Made by a program: the position numbers and the translations under genes. The notes beneath the pieces were generated by a model. That model made no database searches. It was not told the origin of the DNA and was given only the letters and a program-made list of their open reading frames with translations. Shown piece by piece: positions 42,289 to 50,001 of a DNA stretch of 64,000 nt; position 1 is the first letter of the stretch, and each line of letters begins with the position of its first letter. The DNA comes from Streptomyces collinus (GTDB lineage: Bacteria; Actinomycetota; Actinomycetes; Streptomycetales; Streptomycetaceae), in NCBI RefSeq assembly GCF_031348265.1, contig NZ_CP133771.1, positions 2,728,001-2,792,000 on the forward strand. Reading direction: 5' to 3'.

Positions 42289-42641
42289 GATGTGGACACC
42301 TCGATTCCCTTCTGGCCGGGCCACAGCAGGTCCAGCGTGCGCCGCAGGGCGGGCGGCGGCCGGCGCACCACGAACCGCCGGCCGTCGCGGAGCTGTCCGG
42401 CGGCGGCCGCGAGCGCACCGGCGCCCGCTACGTCGACGAACGTCACGCCGGACAGTTCGAGGTAGTACACGTCGTCATCCTCACGGACAGCCTGTTCCAG
42501 TACACCTTCCCAGATCGCACGTGTCGTCAGGCCGACCTCCCCGGCCGCCCGGACGCCCCGCCGCCCGGCCAGCGGGAACACCGCCAGACCGGGCGCGGGG
42601 TCGCGAGGGCCGTTCGCCGACAGCTGCTGCCGAGTGTTCAA
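42285..42641 (-). CDS. STAS-domain anti-anti-sigma factor (RsbV-like)
   Basis: The core DDDVYYLELSGVTFVDVAGA is a STAS domain. The usual phospho-acceptor in F(V)D(S/T) is shifted to VDVAGAG, so the Ser/Thr is missing and phosphorylation may not occur. I chose the TTG at 42641 because GGAG lies 6 bases upstream and a sigma-B-like promoter lies 35 bases further. Starting at the ATG at 42698 instead would add 19 residues and put the promoter inside the gene. The 118-residue protein is coupled to the MEDS kinase by a 4-bp overlap, forming a partner-switching pair. Confidence 0.75.
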   Translation of the reverse strand: MNTRQQLSANGPRDPAPGLAVFPLAGRRGVRAAGEVGLTTRAIWEGVLEQAVREDDDVYYLELSGVTFVDVAGAGALAAAAGQLRDGRRFVVRRPPPALRRTLDLLWPGQKGIEVSTS

Positions 42642-42675
42642 ACCCCTCTCCCCACACTTGTGGACCACAGCGCTC

Positions 42676-42700
42676 TTACCCGTAAGGCAAAGGCTCATTC
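42676..42700 (-). promoter_or_regulatory. Sigma-B-like promoter of the STAS/MEDS-kinase operon
   Basis: Read on the minus strand, GAAT (42700-42697), 15 bases, then GGGTAA (42681-42676) fits the Streptomyces sigma-B consensus GNNTN14-16GGGTAY except for the last base. The -10 lies within CTTAC-CC-GTAAG (42675-42686), an inverted repeat. Stress-sigma control would suit a partner-switching operon. Confidence 0.45.
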
Positions 42701-42826
42701 CCCCGGGACGTGTGTAGTACGCCGTACGGCGGGCAGGCGCACCTCACACCGACGTCCACGGGGGCGAGTGACGTCGTGCAGTCCGGCGAGACGAACACGA
42801 CAGACGAGGACCGACAAGGCGGTGAC

Positions 42827-43525
42827 ATGACCTCAGCGGCATCACCACATCTCACAGGAGGGCTGGACACCCTGGTCATCCCTGGCCGCGTCGACGCGGA
42901 CCGCGCCGAGCTCACCCCCCGCGGTGAGCTCGTCCACGGCTGCGCGGACGTCCTGGCGAAGACCCTGGTCGGCCTGCCGGCCACCGTCACCCGGGTCGAC
43001 CTGGACATGGCGGGCGTGCACTTCATGGACACGGCCGGCCTGCAGTTCCTGGACGTGCTGGCCGACCACGGCCGGCAGCGGTCGCTGACGGTGACGACGG
43101 CGAACTGGAACGGCCAGCCGCGCCGGATCCTGGAGCTGGCGGGCCTGGACACGACCGATCCGCTGGCCGGTCCTGACACCGCCGGTGCGGTCTCCGCGGT
43201 GGCGCCGGCCGCCCCGGCCTCCTCGGCGGTCGCCCTGGAACGCGCGGAGCGGCTGCACGTCCTGCAGGAGGAGGTCGAGCAGCTCCGCCAGGCCATCGCC
43301 TCGCGCCCCGTCATCGACCAGGCCCGGGGCATCCTCATGGCCACCCACGCCTGCACCTCGGACGAGGCATGGCACATCCTGCGGGAGACGTCCCAGCTGT
43401 CGAACACGAAGCTGCGGGACGTCGCGGCGGCGGTGACGGCGAGCGCGGAGGCGGACGGGCCGCCGCCGTCGCCCGAGCTGCGCACGGCGCTGCAGCGGGC
43501 CGTCGCGAGGCGCCGCCGGGGCTGA
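42827..43525 (+). CDS. STAS-ANTAR fusion protein (stress signalling / RNA-binding antiterminator)
   Basis: Residues ~10-120 of this 232-residue protein form a STAS domain (VDLDMAGVHFMDTAGLQFLD, with Thr in the MDT acceptor motif). An Ala/Pro linker leads to a coiled-coil head and ANTAR domain at ~140-215 (ERLHVLQEEVEQLRQAIASR, then VIDQARGILMATHACTSDEA and TKLRDVAAAV). ANTAR domains bind paired RNA hairpins and prevent termination, so a phosphorylatable STAS module may control RNA binding. The ATG at 42827 has AAGGCGG upstream; the frame is open to 42710, but that part is the divergent promoter region. It is divergent from the STAS/MEDS-kinase operon. Confidence 0.88.
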   Translation: MTSAASPHLTGGLDTLVIPGRVDADRAELTPRGELVHGCADVLAKTLVGLPATVTRVDLDMAGVHFMDTAGLQFLDVLADHGRQRSLTVTTANWNGQPRRILELAGLDTTDPLAGPDTAGAVSAVAPAAPASSAVALERAERLHVLQEEVEQLRQAIASRPVIDQARGILMATHACTSDEAWHILRETSQLSNTKLRDVAAAVTASAEADGPPPSPELRTALQRAVARRRRG

Positions 43526-43564
43526 GGGGCAGGGGCCCGGGGTACCGCGTGCCGGGCCGGTGCT

Positions 43565-43580
43565 CCCCGCCCCGGCGGGG
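43565..43580 (+). terminator. Terminator after the STAS-ANTAR gene
   Basis: CCCCGC-CCCG-GCGGGG at 43565-43580, 40 bases past the stop at 43525, is a perfect six-pair GC hairpin with no U tract. Confidence 0.5.
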
Positions 43581-43616
43581 TACCCGGCTGCCGACAGCCG
43601 CGCGAGGAGGTGCACG

Positions 43617-43784
43617 ATGAGCTACCCCACCCCGTCCCAGGCCGAAGGCGAGCGCGACGACGAGCAGGACACGACCCCGCGTCCCACTCCGTCCCAGGCT
43701 GAGGGCGACCGCGACGACACGAACGCCCGGGAGGAAGGCGACGGCGACCGGGCGGAGGCCACCGCGACGGAGGAGGCCACATAG
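43617..43784 (+). CDS. Small acidic repeat protein (PTPSQAEG x2)
   Basis: This 55-residue, strongly hydrophilic protein contains two near-identical units (YPTPSQAEGERDD and RPTPSQAEGDRDD) followed by an acidic Ala/Thr tail. GAGGAGGTGCACG precedes the ATG at 43617, an excellent ribosome site, so it is likely translated despite its size. Composition predicts an unfolded chain. It lies between the stress regulator and a small membrane protein. Function unknown; a hydrophilin-like stress protein is conceivable (inference). Confidence 0.65.
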   Translation: MSYPTPSQAEGERDDEQDTTPRPTPSQAEGDRDDTNAREEGDGDRAEATATEEAT

Positions 43785-43836
43785 AGACGACACGACGGGG
43801 CACCCGTAACTCCCCCACCTCACAAGGGAGTTGCTC

Positions 43837-44079
43837 GTGATCATCGCCGTCGTCATCGCCGGATGCGTCCTCCTGGCCGTGCTGGCCTTCCTCGTCCCCC
43901 GCCTCTCGCACCACCCCGAGCGCGGCACCCAGCGTTCGCTCGGCGCCGGCGCCCGGGCCGGCAGCAAGGCACCCGGAGTGCTGGGCAGGCTCTTCAGCAA
44001 GCCCTTCCACTCCAGTTCCCGCGCGGTGAGCCGCAGCGGCTCGGCCGGCCGCCGCACCCGCGGCCGCATGCCCTTCTGA
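43837..44079 (+). CDS. DUF6411-family small membrane protein
   Basis: This 80-residue protein has one N-terminal hydrophobic helix (IIAVVIAGCVLLAVLAFLVP), then a very basic tail (RTQRSLGAGARAGSKAPG is approximate; the visible core is RSLGAGARAGSKAPGVLGR) ending AGRRTRGRMPF, as in the DUF6411 family of Streptomyces. GGGAG lies 6 bases before the GTG at 43837. One end anchors in the membrane and the cationic cytosolic tail could bind nucleic acid or phospholipid. Function unknown. Confidence 0.72.
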   Translation: MIIAVVIAGCVLLAVLAFLVPRLSHHPERGTQRSLGAGARAGSKAPGVLGRLFSKPFHSSSRAVSRSGSAGRRTRGRMPF

Positions 44080-44148
44080 CCCACCGCGCGGCCGTGCCGC
44101 CCGGCATGCTGGTCCAGTACGCAGGGCAGGCAGAAGGAGAACTTCTCG

Positions 44149-45114
44149 ATGGGCACCGCAGTGCATGTCCCGCAGACGCGGGACATGATCGGGGAGGAAC
44201 TCTCCGGGGACGAGGCGTTCACCGCGCTGCGGCGCTACGGAGGCCGCCGGCTGTTCCTCGACGCGTTCACCCGCTTCCGTTACGCCGACGGGTTCAGCAG
44301 CTCCCGCTCCCTCGCCTTCCAGGTCGTCCTGGGCATGGTGCCGTTCACCATCGCCCTGGTCGGCGTGGCCACCACCGTGCACACGGAGAGCGTGGGGCGG
44401 ATCATCGAACTCACCCTCGGCCGGATCGTGCCCGGCGCCAGCGCGGGCCTGGTCGAGGACGCCCTGGACGGCACCGCGCGCAGCGCCGGTTCGGGCGTCT
44501 GGGGCGCCGTCGCCATGTGGCTGGGCCTGGCCTTCGCCGTACTCAACCTGGCCTCGGCGATGGCCCAGGTCGAGCGGGGCGCCAACCGCATCTACGGCAT
44601 CGAGCGCGACCGGCCCTTCCTGGCCAAGTACGGCCGTTCCCTGCTCCTCGCCATGGCCGCGGGCATGCCGATGGTCCTGGGGTTCCTCGTGCTGGTGGCG
44701 GGCGACGCCGTGGGCAGCGCGGTGGTGGAGGCCCTCGGCTGGTCCCGCACCTGGCTCGACTGGTGGTCCGCCCTCGACGTGCCGCTGGGCGTGGTGCTGG
44801 CCTGGGTGGCCTCGGCGGCGATCTTCCGCTGGGCGCCCCGCCGGGACCAACCGGGCTACACCTGGCTGGCGTTCGGCTCCGCGGTCCATCTGGTGCTGTG
44901 GATCACGGCCACCTGGCTGCTGGCGCTCTACGTCGCCAAGAGCGGCTCCTTCGGCGCCGTCTACGGCCCGCTGACGGCCTTCGTCGCTCTGCTGCTGTGG
45001 GCCAATCTGACCGGCGTGGCCCTGTTCCTCGGCATCGCCTTCGCCGCTCAGCTCGAAGCGGCCCGGGCCGGCATCACCGAAGCCGTGCACCCCGACCCGG
45101 GCCCGGGCCCATGA
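44149..45114 (+). CDS. YihY/BrkB-family inner-membrane protein
   Basis: This 321-residue protein has six hydrophobic segments (SLAFQVVLGMVPFTIALVGV; AMWLGLAFAVLNLASAMAQV; LLLAMAAGMPMVLGFLVLVA; VPLGVVLAWVASAAIFRWAP; LVLWITATWLLALYVA; LLLWANLTGVALFLGIAFAA) and the YihY-type GPLTAFVALLLWANL stretch. AGAAGGAG precedes the ATG. YihY/BrkB proteins were once annotated as tRNA-processing or serum-resistance proteins; their true role is undefined and may be lipid transport. It precedes the prenyl-synthase fusion by about 70-150 bp. Confidence 0.85.
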   Translation: MGTAVHVPQTRDMIGEELSGDEAFTALRRYGGRRLFLDAFTRFRYADGFSSSRSLAFQVVLGMVPFTIALVGVATTVHTESVGRIIELTLGRIVPGASAGLVEDALDGTARSAGSGVWGAVAMWLGLAFAVLNLASAMAQVERGANRIYGIERDRPFLAKYGRSLLLAMAAGMPMVLGFLVLVAGDAVGSAVVEALGWSRTWLDWWSALDVPLGVVLAWVASAAIFRWAPRRDQPGYTWLAFGSAVHLVLWITATWLLALYVAKSGSFGAVYGPLTAFVALLLWANLTGVALFLGIAFAAQLEAARAGITEAVHPDPGPGP

Positions 45115-45161
45115 CTTCCCGCCTGACGCGCGCCAGGCCCCTGTGATCACCGCGCCGAACC

Positions 45162-45176
45162 AGGACGTATCGTCCT
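45162..45176. promoter_or_regulatory. Inverted repeat before the prenyl-synthase fusion gene
   Basis: AGGACG-TAT-CGTCCT is a perfect 6-bp inverted repeat ending 4 bases before an in-frame GTG at 45181 and 85 bases before the preferred start at 45262. If translation starts at 45262 it lies in the leader or promoter and may be an operator. Confidence 0.35.
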
Positions 45177-45261
45177 CGGTGTGACCGACGTGCCCCCCGC
45201 GACCACAGCACCGGCAGACCGAGGAACGGCCCACGGAACCCCCGGCCCGGCCGGAGGCCCG

Positions 45262-47043
45262 GTGAGCGGCGACGATCCGGCCCTGCGGGCGGCCTACCGA
45301 CTGTGCCGGCGCCGGACGAAGGACGAGGACCCGGCGGAGTACGCGCTGATCCAGCTGGTGCCCGCGGCCCTGCGCCCGGCGCTGCACGCCCTGTGGGCCG
45401 CCGCCAACGCCCTCGACGACCTCGGCGACGACCGCACCGCGCCCGCGGCCGAGCGGGCCGCCCGGGTCGAGGCCTGGATCACGGCCCTGCACCGCGAACT
45501 GCCCACCGGCTCCAGCCCGGACCCGGTCCGCCACGCCCTGGTGGACACCGCGAACCGCTGGCGCCTGGACCTGTCCGAGCTGCGGGACGCCATGGCCCAG
45601 GTCCAGGACGACACCCGCGGCAGGCACTTCGCCGACTGGGCGGAGTGGCGCGCCTGGGGCCGGGACAACCTCCTGCCCTGGTTCGGCCAGGTCCGCACGG
45701 TCTTCGACCGGGCCGGCGTCCCCGTGGCGCTGCGCCTGGACACCCGGGAGGCCTATGAGGAGTTCCTCGACGGCGTCCGGCTCACCGACATCCTCACCGA
45801 CCTGTCCGCCGACCTCGCCCAGGGCGACCTCCTGCTGCCCGCCGAGGCCCTCGACCTGCACCCCGGTTCGGCCGCCGACCTGGTGCAGCGCCGCTGGAGC
45901 CCCGGCGTCGCCGCCCTGGTCACGCACCTGACCGGCCTGGCCCGCCAGTGGGTGGCCCAGGAGACCCTCACCCGCGGCATGCACCCGGGCCCCGCGACGG
46001 TCCTGGACACCATGGCCGCCCTGCTGCACGCACAGCTCGACGCCGTCGACGCGGCCGGCCCGGCGCTCCTGCGCTCCCCGCCCCGGCCCGCGCTCCCCAC
46101 CCGGGCCCGCATCCTCGCCCCCGCCCGGGCCCGCGCGGCCCTGGCCTGGAGCCTGACCCCGCTGACGGTGCCGCCGCCCCAGCACCCCGGCGCCCAGCGG
46201 CCACCGGCAGCCGCCCTGCCGGCGCCCACCGGCACCTTCCTGCGGCCGCCGCCCCACCCCAGCGGCGAGCGGCCCCCCGGGATCCCGTCCGGTGATCTGC
46301 CCGCCCACGTCGCCGTGATCATGGACGGCAACGGCCGCTGGGCCCAGCAGCGCGGCCTGCCCCGGCACGAGGGCCACCGCGCCGGGGCCGACGCGGTCCG
46401 CGAAGTGGTCCACGGCGCGCTGGACATCGGCCTGCGCCACCTGACGCTCTACACCTTCTCCACCGAGAACTGGCACCGCGACCCGGAGGAGGTCGACGCC
46501 ATCCTCGACCTGCTGCGCCGCGAAATGACCGAGAATCCCTTCCGCGACCTGGACGTCCGGCTGCGCTGGCACGGCCGCGCCGGCCGCCTGCCGCCCGACC
46601 TGGTCGACGTCCTCCAGCTGCGCGAGCGCACCACCCGTGCCCGCACCGGCCTGACCCTGACGATGTGCATCGACTACGGCGGCCGGGACGAGCTCACCCG
46701 CACGGCCGCCGCCCTGGCCGGCCGGGTCCGGGCCGGCCGTCTGGAGCCCGGCCTGATCGCCGAGGACGACTTCGCACGGCACCTGCCCCTGGCGGACCTG
46801 CCGGACGTGGACCTGCTGTGGCGCACGGGCGGTGAACAGCGCGTCTCCAACTTCCTGCCCTGGCACACGGCCTACGCCGAACTGCACTTCACCCCCGGCC
46901 TCTGGCCCGACACGGACCGCCGCGACCTCTGGCAGGCGATCACCGCGTACACCGGCCGCCAACGCCACCACGGCGCGACCCCGGCGGACGGACCGTCAGC
47001 AGTCCCCTGCCCGACGGCTCCTGCCGGCGGGGCGGGCGGGTGA
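45262..47043 (+). CDS. Fusion of a squalene/phytoene-synthase-like domain with a cis-prenyltransferase (UppS-like)
   Basis: Residues ~1-250 of this 593-residue protein resemble trans-isoprenyl diphosphate-condensing (SQS/PSY) enzymes, with Asp-rich motifs LDDLGDD (51-57) and DILTDLSAD (176-184). A Pro/Ala linker spans 268-345. Residues ~346-565 are a complete cis-prenyltransferase: VAVIMDGNGRWAQQRG (catalytic Asp355), TLYTFSTENW and LLWRTGGEQRVSNFLPWH (Arg521, Arg527). The GTG at 45262 follows GGAGG by 6 bases; the earlier GTG at 45181 lacks a ribosome site and would add a disordered head. The fusion suggests two coupled prenyl reactions, one head-to-head and one chain-elongating. A separate housekeeping UppS is expected elsewhere. 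Confidence 0.82.
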   Translation: MSGDDPALRAAYRLCRRRTKDEDPAEYALIQLVPAALRPALHALWAAANALDDLGDDRTAPAAERAARVEAWITALHRELPTGSSPDPVRHALVDTANRWRLDLSELRDAMAQVQDDTRGRHFADWAEWRAWGRDNLLPWFGQVRTVFDRAGVPVALRLDTREAYEEFLDGVRLTDILTDLSADLAQGDLLLPAEALDLHPGSAADLVQRRWSPGVAALVTHLTGLARQWVAQETLTRGMHPGPATVLDTMAALLHAQLDAVDAAGPALLRSPPRPALPTRARILAPARARAALAWSLTPLTVPPPQHPGAQRPPAAALPAPTGTFLRPPPHPSGERPPGIPSGDLPAHVAVIMDGNGRWAQQRGLPRHEGHRAGADAVREVVHGALDIGLRHLTLYTFSTENWHRDPEEVDAILDLLRREMTENPFRDLDVRLRWHGRAGRLPPDLVDVLQLRERTTRARTGLTLTMCIDYGGRDELTRTAAALAGRVRAGRLEPGLIAEDDFARHLPLADLPDVDLLWRTGGEQRVSNFLPWHTAYAELHFTPGLWPDTDRRDLWQAITAYTGRQRHHGATPADGPSAVPCPTAPAGGAGG

Positions 47044-47123
47044 ACCGGGTGCGCCGCCCTGGAGCCGCACCGCGGTCCTCGCGCTCTCGCGAGTGGAAAC
47101 GGTTCTGCGCGTGTAGCGCGCGG

Positions 47124-47168
47124 TGGGGCGGGTGGGACTCGAACCCACGGCCGACGGATTATGAGTCC
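47124..47168 (-). other. 3' half of a CAU-anticodon tRNA gene (attachment-site relic)
   Basis: On the minus strand the sequence runs from the anticodon arm (GGACTCATAATCC, loop CTCATAA, anticodon CAU) through the variable loop, the T arm (GTGGGTTCGAGTCCCAC) and the acceptor strand CCGCCCCA. The 5' half, with D arm and GGGGCGG acceptor strand, is absent: the bases at 47169-47205 do not form a D arm. A lone 3' half is what remains at the distal junction of an element integrated into a tRNA gene. Confidence 0.75.
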
Positions 47169-47320
47169 TTCTGTGATCTTGGCGACCCTTGCCGATCAGT
47201 GCTCCTCCTTGACGTTTTCGCTGGTGAGAAGGGGTGAGCAGTGTTGGCCCTCGTTCGCCTTTGTCGGCCTGTTCCTATCCTTGCGTCCCGAACACGTCCC
47301 GAACGAGCCCGGAATGGACG
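47124..47320. repeat. att-like repeat, copy A (left edge of a genomic island)
   Basis: This block holds the tRNA 3' half plus about 150 bp of adjoining sequence, including CTTGACGT and two GTCCCGAAC units near 47290. It recurs at 58032-58216 with roughly three quarters identity by eye. The 413-base stretch 47044-47456 around it has no supported gene. Reading frames through it give the WDSNPRPTDYES-type peptide produced by translating tRNA 3' ends. Confidence 0.7.
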
Positions 47321-47456
47321 TGCTGAAGGAGCTGTGGGCCCGATCCCGCCAGCTGAGGAAGGGGCCTCGAACCCGCGCATAGCGGATTCTCATTCCAACG
47401 CGCAGAGGCTCCGTCCCGGGCGACATCCATGCCCCGAAACCCGCGATGCGGGAATC

Positions 47457-48701
47457 TCAGCCGACGGGTGGAGGAGCCTGCCCGGACGACGGGAGAGTCG
47501 CTCTCCGCACGGGCCGGGCCGACGGCTGGGTGAAGTGGCGGGCGGCGGCCAGGAGAAGGAGCGCCAGGGCGGCCGGTACCGCGTAGGCGAGACGGAACCG
47601 GCCGGTGGAGCCGAGGAGCCCGCTCACCGCGCCTCCGGTGATGACGCCGACGTAATTGAAGAGATTCAGGCGCGCCAGGACCATCTCCGAGGCAGCGGGG
47701 CGCAACCGCGCGGCGGAGGCCAGACACAGCGGAGCCAGGACGGACGCCCCCAGACCCACCGCCCCGGCCGCAAGAACGGCGAACGGCCAGCTCGGCGCGG
47801 CGGCCATGCCTACCAGGGCTCCCGCGACCAGCAGGGCCGCGGTGTTGACGACGGCGACCGCTCCGAACCGTTGCACGAGGCGATCGGTGGCGGCGCGGCC
47901 GACGACTGTGCCGGCCTGGTAGGCCGCGTACGCCAGCGGCGCGACCGTGAGGGACGCGGCGAGGGTCTGGCGCAGGTACACCGCCGACCAGGCCGAGACG
48001 GTGGAGTCGACGACGTAGACGACGAGGAGGACCAAGCCGAACGGGATGAGCCGAATCCACAGGCGGCGCCCCAGCGGCGGCCGCGCGAGGGTGTCCGACG
48101 GCCCCGCGGGGGAAGGGAGGGCGTGCGTGCGCATACAGACGGCCAGGAGCAGCACGATGCCCGCCTCAGCGCTCAGGCCGGCGGCTACGGGCCACTCCAG
48201 CCGGGCGACCCCGGCGGTGAGCAGGGCCGCGACCACGCCCCCCACACTCCATGCCGTGTAGAAGGAGCCGAAGATGCTGCGGCCGTAGGCGCGTTCGATC
48301 GCCGCTGCCCGGGTGTTGACCCCGATGTCGAGGGCACCGACAGCGAGCCCGAAGAGGATGTACGCGCAGATGACGGTCGCCTCGTCGGAGGCCCGTCCGA
48401 TCAGCACCAGCGTGGCGGCAGCCGTCAGCATGGCCCCGCGCATCGTGGCGACGGGACCGACGCGACGGATCGCGGCCAGACCCAGGAAGCTGCCGCCACC
48501 TGCCGTCAGTGCCACCGCGACCATCACGGCGGTCGTCAGGAGCGGAGCCAGGTTCAGGTGTTCGGTGACAGCGGGGACGGTCGTGTACACGGCGGCGACG
48601 GACAGACCTTGTACGGCGAACGCGAGGGTCGCGCCCCTTCGGGCGCCGGCCTTGGAGACCGGGTGCCCGGTCCCCGCCCGGGCTGGAGCGTTGAGGGACA
48701 T
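47457..48701 (-). CDS. MFS transporter
   Basis: This 414-residue, 12-helix protein starts with a short polar head and AVQGLSVAAVYTTVPAVTEHL. Other helices are AVMVAVALTAGGGSFLGLAA, YILFGLAVGALDIGVNTRAA and FGSFYTAWSVGGVVAALLTA. The arrangement, with NTRAAAIE in helix 5, resembles YbjJ/FucP-like MFS members more than DHA2 drug pumps. The ATG at 48701 has a weak ribosome site. It is divergent from an AraC-type regulator 205 bp away, which likely controls it. It is the first gene inside the left attachment repeat. Confidence 0.8.
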   Translation of the reverse strand: MSLNAPARAGTGHPVSKAGARRGATLAFAVQGLSVAAVYTTVPAVTEHLNLAPLLTTAVMVAVALTAGGGSFLGLAAIRRVGPVATMRGAMLTAAATLVLIGRASDEATVICAYILFGLAVGALDIGVNTRAAAIERAYGRSIFGSFYTAWSVGGVVAALLTAGVARLEWPVAAGLSAEAGIVLLLAVCMRTHALPSPAGPSDTLARPPLGRRLWIRLIPFGLVLLVVYVVDSTVSAWSAVYLRQTLAASLTVAPLAYAAYQAGTVVGRAATDRLVQRFGAVAVVNTAALLVAGALVGMAAAPSWPFAVLAAGAVGLGASVLAPLCLASAARLRPAASEMVLARLNLFNYVGVITGGAVSGLLGSTGRFRLAYAVPAALALLLLAAARHFTQPSARPVRRATLPSSGQAPPPVG

Positions 48702-48906
48702 GATGCTGTCGCGCCTTCGTTCCTGTGTGCGCTGGGTGACCAGTCGAGGTCCAGCGAGTCGGATGGGTGCAGGTTCCGGAAACCGTAGCCAGGCGCGAAA
48801 GGCAAGCTCAGGGCACCAGGGGCCGTAGAGGGGGCTTCGGGGGCCAAAAGCATGCGACCGGTGATGCCGGCTGCCTACGGTGGTCACCGAGGAGAAGGTG
48901 GGTGCG

Positions 48907-49989
48907 ATGTCCCTCATCCCCGGCCCGGCGGACCCTCCCGGGACCAGTCGCAGCACGTCGGCGACGATCCAGCCGAACATCCTGCGCTGCCTGGTCGTGG
49001 TCGCCGACGAGCGCGGCGTCGATCTGCGGCCCGTGTTGAAGCAGGTCGGGCTGGACGAGACGATCATGCGTTCCGCCGCGCTGCGGGTGTCGTACCGGCA
49101 GGGCAGCGCGGTGATCCGCCGTGCGGTGGAGCTCACCGGGGACGAGCGCCTGGGACTGAAGGTCGGTGCGGCGCAGCACCTGACCGCGTGGGGCCTGCTC
49201 GGCTTCGCCCTGATGGCCGACGACACGTTGCGGCACGCCATCGGGACGGGGGTGAGGTACCAGAACCTGTCCGGGGCGATGGTGGTGTGGTCGGCCGGTG
49301 CGGGGGAGGAGGACGACGCCTTCGTGCTGCGCGCCGATCTTCCCGATCCCGCCATGGACCCGGTCGTGGCTGCCTTCCTGATCGAGGAGGCGTTCGCCTC
49401 CGTGGTCACCCTGTCCAGGCTGGCCGTCAGTCCGGACTTCGCGCCGAAGGTCGTGGAGTTCTCCTTTCCGCCACCCCGCCAACACGACCCGTTTGTCGCC
49501 CTGTTCGGCTGTCCGGTCCGGTTCGGCGCCCCCGCCAACCGCCTGGCCATCGACCCCGCGTGGGCCCGCACCCGGATGCCCGGCCGGGATCCGGTGAGCT
49601 ACGCGTCGACTCTGGAGATGCTCGACGCGCAGCTGGCCTCCCGCCGTGACCAGCAGGATCTGCTGGAGGTGCTGGAGATCTCCGTTGCGCAGAGTCTCCC
49701 CGTGGCGCCTTCGTTCGGTGAGCAGGCGCGGCGGCATGCGACAAGCGAGCGGACGCTGCGCCGTCGGCTGGCCGAGTGCGGCACGACGTACGAGGCCCTC
49801 GTCGAGGGAGTGCGCCGGGAGCGTGTGGAGCAGTTGTTGCTCCGTCCGGAACTGACACTGCGCGACATCGCCCGCCGGGCGGGATTCTCCGACGAACGGG
49901 CGCTGCGCCGCGCGGTGCGCCGGTGGCACGGCACCTCACCGGTCCGTCTGCGGGAGCGGATGCTCCGGGACACGGGACAGACGGAATGA
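48907..49989 (+). CDS. AraC-family regulator with Arabinose_bd-type N-terminus (OruR/ArgR-like)
   Basis: This 360-residue protein has an N-terminal domain (NILRCLVVVADERGVDLRPV, then LGLKVGAAQHLTAWGLLGFA) of the Arabinose_bd family and a C-terminal double HTH (TSERTLRRRLAECGTTYEAL, LTLRDIARRAGFSDERALRR) ending with a SPVRLRE motif. GAGGAGAAGGTGGG precedes the ATG at 48907; the in-frame GTG at 48880 has no site. The 205-bp divergent region holds the palindrome TTCCGGAA (48774-48781). It likely regulates the MFS pump and perhaps the adjacent oxidation operon, with which it converges. Confidence 0.86.
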   Translation: MSLIPGPADPPGTSRSTSATIQPNILRCLVVVADERGVDLRPVLKQVGLDETIMRSAALRVSYRQGSAVIRRAVELTGDERLGLKVGAAQHLTAWGLLGFALMADDTLRHAIGTGVRYQNLSGAMVVWSAGAGEEDDAFVLRADLPDPAMDPVVAAFLIEEAFASVVTLSRLAVSPDFAPKVVEFSFPPPRQHDPFVALFGCPVRFGAPANRLAIDPAWARTRMPGRDPVSYASTLEMLDAQLASRRDQQDLLEVLEISVAQSLPVAPSFGEQARRHATSERTLRRRLAECGTTYEALVEGVRRERVEQLLLRPELTLRDIARRAGFSDERALRRAVRRWHGTSPVRLRERMLRDTGQTE

Positions 49990-50001
49990 CGTAACGACGC
50001 G

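Noticed and set aside
42676..46971. 1,431-codon open frame on the minus strand
   Set aside because: It is a GC-skew shadow: Arg/Gly/Val/Gln-rich, with no family motifs, and antiparallel to the STAS-ANTAR, YihY and prenyl-synthase genes, which all carry recognisable motifs.
47124..47205. Complete tRNA gene (CAU)
   Set aside because: Only anticodon arm, T arm and 3' acceptor strand are present; the expected D arm and 5' acceptor strand are missing.
47040..47237. Small frame giving WGGWDSNPRPTDYES
   Set aside because: This peptide is the known artefact of translating tRNA 3' ends in actinobacteria; the DNA is an attachment-site relic.
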